The translations under genes and the position numbers were made by a program. A stretch of 64,000 nt of DNA from Pseudalkalibacillus sp. SCS-8 (GTDB lineage: Bacteria; Bacillota; Bacilli; Bacillales; Fictibacillaceae), in NCBI RefSeq assembly GCF_040126055.1, contig NZ_CP143541.1:2914001-2978000 (forward strand). Reading direction: 5' to 3'. Below the pieces are notes generated by a model. The model was not told the DNA's origin. It saw only the letters and a program-made list of their open reading frames with translations, and did no database searches. Position 1 is the stretch's first letter; each line of letters opens with the position of its first letter. Below are positions 61,971 to 64,000 of the stretch, piece after piece.

Positions 61971-63149
61971 TTACTGAATCAATTCAAACACGCCTGCGGC
62001 ACCCATACCGCCGCCAATACACATCGTTACAACACCGAACTGTTCGTTACGACGAATCATTTCATGCATCAACGTCAAAGTGAGTTTCGCCCCACTGCAT
62101 CCAAGTGGGTGTCCTAACGCAATCGCTCCACCATTGACATTCACCTTCTCTTCATCCAGACCAAGCTTTCGGATCACCTGAATGGATTGAGAAGCAAACG
62201 CTTCGTTAAGTTCGAACAAGCCGATATCCGATTGCTCCAAGCCAGCCAGCTTCAACGCCTTCGGAATGGCTTCAACCGGGCCGACGCCCATGATCTCAGG
62301 GGCAACACCAGCTACTGCAAATGAACGGAACTTCAAGATCGGCTTCAAGCCTTCTGCTTCCGCTTTTTCTCGGTTCATGACGAGAACAGATGCTGCACCA
62401 TCACTCATCTGAGAAGAGTTCCCTGCGGTAACGCTCCCTCTCGGAGAGAATGCTGGTCGCAATTTACCTAGCACGTCAAGGGTTGTGTCTGCACGAACCC
62501 CCTCATCCTTTGAAAACATCATCATTTTTTCTTGAAGTTTATTTTTCTCATCCACCCAACGTTTCGTTACTTCAACCGGAACGATTTCATCATCAAATTT
62601 CCCTTCAGAAATTGCTTTTGCTGCACGTTGGTGGCTTCGTAAAGCAAACTGATCCTGATCCTCACGTGAGATTTCAAATCGGTTCGCAACTTCTTCTGCC
62701 GTGTAGCCCATTCCCATGTAATATTCAGGTCTTGAATCAAGTAATTTAACATTCGGTTTCACGACGTGACCTGGGACAGGGACCAAGCTCATCGATTCTG
62801 CGCCACCTGCAATGATGGCATCCGCATGCCCGATCATGATTCGTTCAGCACCATAAGCGATGCTCTGTAATCCGGATGAGCAATATCGATTGATTGTGAT
62901 AGCTGGAACGTTATCGGGTAATCCTGCGAGACCTCCAATCAAACGAGCCATATTCATACCTTGTTCTGCTTCTGGGATCGAACAACCCATGATTAGATCA
63001 TCAATTGGTCCTTCATATCCTCCTGCTCTTTTGAGCGTCTCCTTTACTGTAAGGGCGCCAAGGTCATCTGGACGTACATTGGCGAGCGTCCCTTTCTTCG
63101 CTTTTCCGACAGGTGTTCTTGCACCTGCTACAATAACGGCTTCTTGCAT
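61971..63149 (-). CDS. fadA: 3-ketoacyl-CoA thiolase
   Basis: The protein has 392 aa from ATG 63149, six bases after AAGGAGGG; a GTG two codons earlier is too close to the SD. Catalytic cysteines: [18 protein letters not shown] near residue 90 and [13 protein letters not shown] at the end, with [18 protein letters not shown] carrying the catalytic histidine. It splits 3-ketoacyl-CoA with CoA, completing each beta-oxidation round (YusK). Confidence 0.95.
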   Translation of the reverse strand: MQEAVIVAGARTPVGKAKKGTLANVRPDDLGALTVKETLKRAGGYEGPIDDLIMGCSIPEAEQGMNMARLIGGLAGLPDNVPAITINRYCSSGLQSIAYGAERIMIGHADAIIAGGAESMSLVPVPGHVVKPNVKLLDSRPEYYMGMGYTAEEVANRFEISREDQDQFALRSHQRAAKAISEGKFDDEIVPVEVTKRWVDEKNKLQEKMMMFSKDEGVRADTTLDVLGKLRPAFSPRGSVTAGNSSQMSDGAASVLVMNREKAEAEGLKPILKFRSFAVAGVAPEIMGVGPVEAIPKALKLAGLEQSDIGLFELNEAFASQSIQVIRKLGLDEEKVNVNGGAIALGHPLGCSGAKLTLTLMHEMIRRNEQFGVVTMCIGGGMGAAGVFELIQ

Positions 63150-63161
63150 CTTCACCCCTCC

Positions 63162-64000
63162 TTAGTTGCGTAGTGGCTTTCCTTTGACGAGCATATGTTG
63201 CATACGTTGTTGGGTAAGCGGTTCTCCGGCAAGACTCAAGAAAGCTTCCCGTTCTAGATCTAATAGGTATTGTTCATCGACGAGTGTTCCTTCTGGAACG
63301 TTTCCACCGGCGATGACGTAAGCCAATTTCTTAGCTATTTTTAAGTCATGGTCAGAAATCATGTTTCCGAATTTCATCGTCTGCGCACCAAGGTACATGG
63401 TTGCGTATCCAGCTTCACCTGCTACAGGAATCAATTTGCGTTGTGGCGGGCGATATCCTCTGTTATAGAGTGACAGCACTTGTTGTTTCGCATCGTGAAT
63501 GAGGTGATCCCCATTTACACTGATTCCATCCTGCGGTCGTAAGAAACCAGATTCCTTCGCTTCGTGAGCAGAAGTAGACACTTTCGCCATTGCAATCGAT
63601 TCGAATGTCTGGATTGCAAGCTTTTGCAGATCCGGCTTCACATCCTTCGGAACTTGCTCCAGCAAACGGGTATAAAGTTCTTTGTTCCCGCCACCCCCTG
63701 GGATGATTCCGACTCCTACTTCAACAAGACCCATATAAGTTTCAAAGGAAGCCTGTAGACCAGCAGCTGGCAAGGAAACTTCAGTACCTCCGCCGAGTGT
63801 CATGTTAAACGGTGCTACGACGACTGGTTTTGCACTGTAGCGAATCTTTGCCATCGTCTGTTGGAACTGACGGACCATAAAGTCCAGTTCAAAGAAATTA
63901 TCATCCTGGGCTTCCATCATTATGAGCATCAGGTTCGCTCCGACACAGAAATTCTTTCCTTGGTTTCCGATGACGAGCCCTTTGTAATTCTTCTCGACTT
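63162..64000 (-). CDS. fadN: 3-hydroxyacyl-CoA dehydrogenase / enoyl-CoA hydratase, 5' end beyond window
   Basis: The C-terminal ~279 residues only; the reading frame stays open to the window edge (upstream of the internal ATG it reads YKGLVIGNQGKNFCVGANL). The crotonase-type region shows GKNFCVGANL, KPVVVAPFNMTLGGGTEVSL, VGVGIIPGGGGNKELYTRL and the acyl-CoA-binding hydrophobic pocket. The N-terminal NAD-binding domain is outside. FadN (YusL) carries out hydration and dehydrogenation in beta-oxidation; FadR operators, if any, are also outside. Spacing to fadA is 12 bases. Confidence 0.92.
   Translation of the reverse strand, partial: VEKNYKGLVIGNQGKNFCVGANLMLIMMEAQDDNFFELDFMVRQFQQTMAKIRYSAKPVVVAPFNMTLGGGTEVSLPAAGLQASFETYMGLVEVGVGIIPGGGGNKELYTRLLEQVPKDVKPDLQKLAIQTFESIAMAKVSTSAHEAKESGFLRPQDGISVNGDHLIHDAKQQVLSLYNRGYRPPQRKLIPVAGEAGYATMYLGAQTMKFGNMISDHDLKIAKKLAYVIAGGNVPEGTLVDEQYLLDLEREAFLSLAGEPLTQQRMQHMLVKGKPLRN

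Noticed and set aside
63162..63929. Complete 255-aa enoyl-CoA hydratase starting at the internal ATG
   Set aside because: The frame continues upstream to the window edge with conserved crotonase sequence, so this is the C-terminal part of fadN, not a separate gene.

Overview
The window looks like a chromosomal segment of a low-to-mid GC, endospore-forming Bacillaceae. The evidence is gene content and order closely matching the Bacillus subtilis yui-yum-yut-yun-yur-yus region, sporulation genes (YutH coat protein, YhcN/YlaJ lipoprotein, lytH, yunB, a Spo0E-like phosphatase), the Gram-positive SUF order sufCDSUB, strong AGGAGG-type ribosome binding sites with many TTG/GTG starts, and T-rich intrinsic terminators. 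Several Na+-coupled transporters (two NhaC-type antiporters, an NSS symporter) would suit a marine, saline or alkaliphilic relative, but genus and habitat are inference only.

Layout. 0-2.3 kb: CapA-family protein and an ArsR-SRPBCC regulator. 2.3-10.2 kb: yuiH, yuiF, pepA, DUF309, yuiD, a BtuF-like protein without signal peptide, yuiC (3D domain), yuiB, yuiA. 10.3-20.2 kb: NUDIX, yumB and yumC flavoprotein oxidoreductases, yutM, a Spo0E-like gene, dapF, nupC, yuzB, and a TetR-like module running in frame into yutJ. 20.2-22 kb: an unrecognised secreted protein. 22-33.7 kb: yutI (Nfu), a 2-hydroxyacid dehydrogenase, yutH, pgpA, yutF, yutE, an EAL protein, glpX, yutD, yutC, lipA, lytH. 33.7-41.4 kb: an NSS transporter with its MetS-like small subunit, a lysine-riboswitch NhaC transporter, yunB, yunC, yunD, yunF. 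41.4-52.3 kb: msrA behind a SAM riboswitch, sufBUSDC, yurZ, and metQPN behind a second SAM riboswitch. 52.4-64 kb: a TlpA-like thioredoxin, yusD, sigI-rsgI, yusE, a sugar-dehydrogenase-like lipoprotein, yusF, yusG, gcvH, yusI, a LysE exporter, and fadE-fadA-fadN (fadN is cut by the window edge).

Themes. Iron-sulfur and lipoate metabolism recur (suf, yutM, yutI, lipA, gcvH). Sulfur and methionine supply and repair are under S-box control (metNPQ, msrA). Lysine and diaminopimelate are represented by dapF and an L-box transporter. Fatty-acid beta-oxidation closes the window.

The least ordinary content is non-coding or architectural. There are three intergenic arrays of hairpins with the same 51-52 bp period, one showing coordinated change of both stem arms. 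There are also a dispersed ~100-bp GC-rich element in several copies, a TetR-NDH2 continuous frame with a promoter/operator palindrome, a SAM riboswitch on msrA, a structured leader that appears to mask a start site, an orphan secreted protein with a coupled 11-codon upstream frame, and several genes under 60 codons. I found no CRISPR array, rRNA, tRNA, prophage, insertion sequence or obvious defence island.
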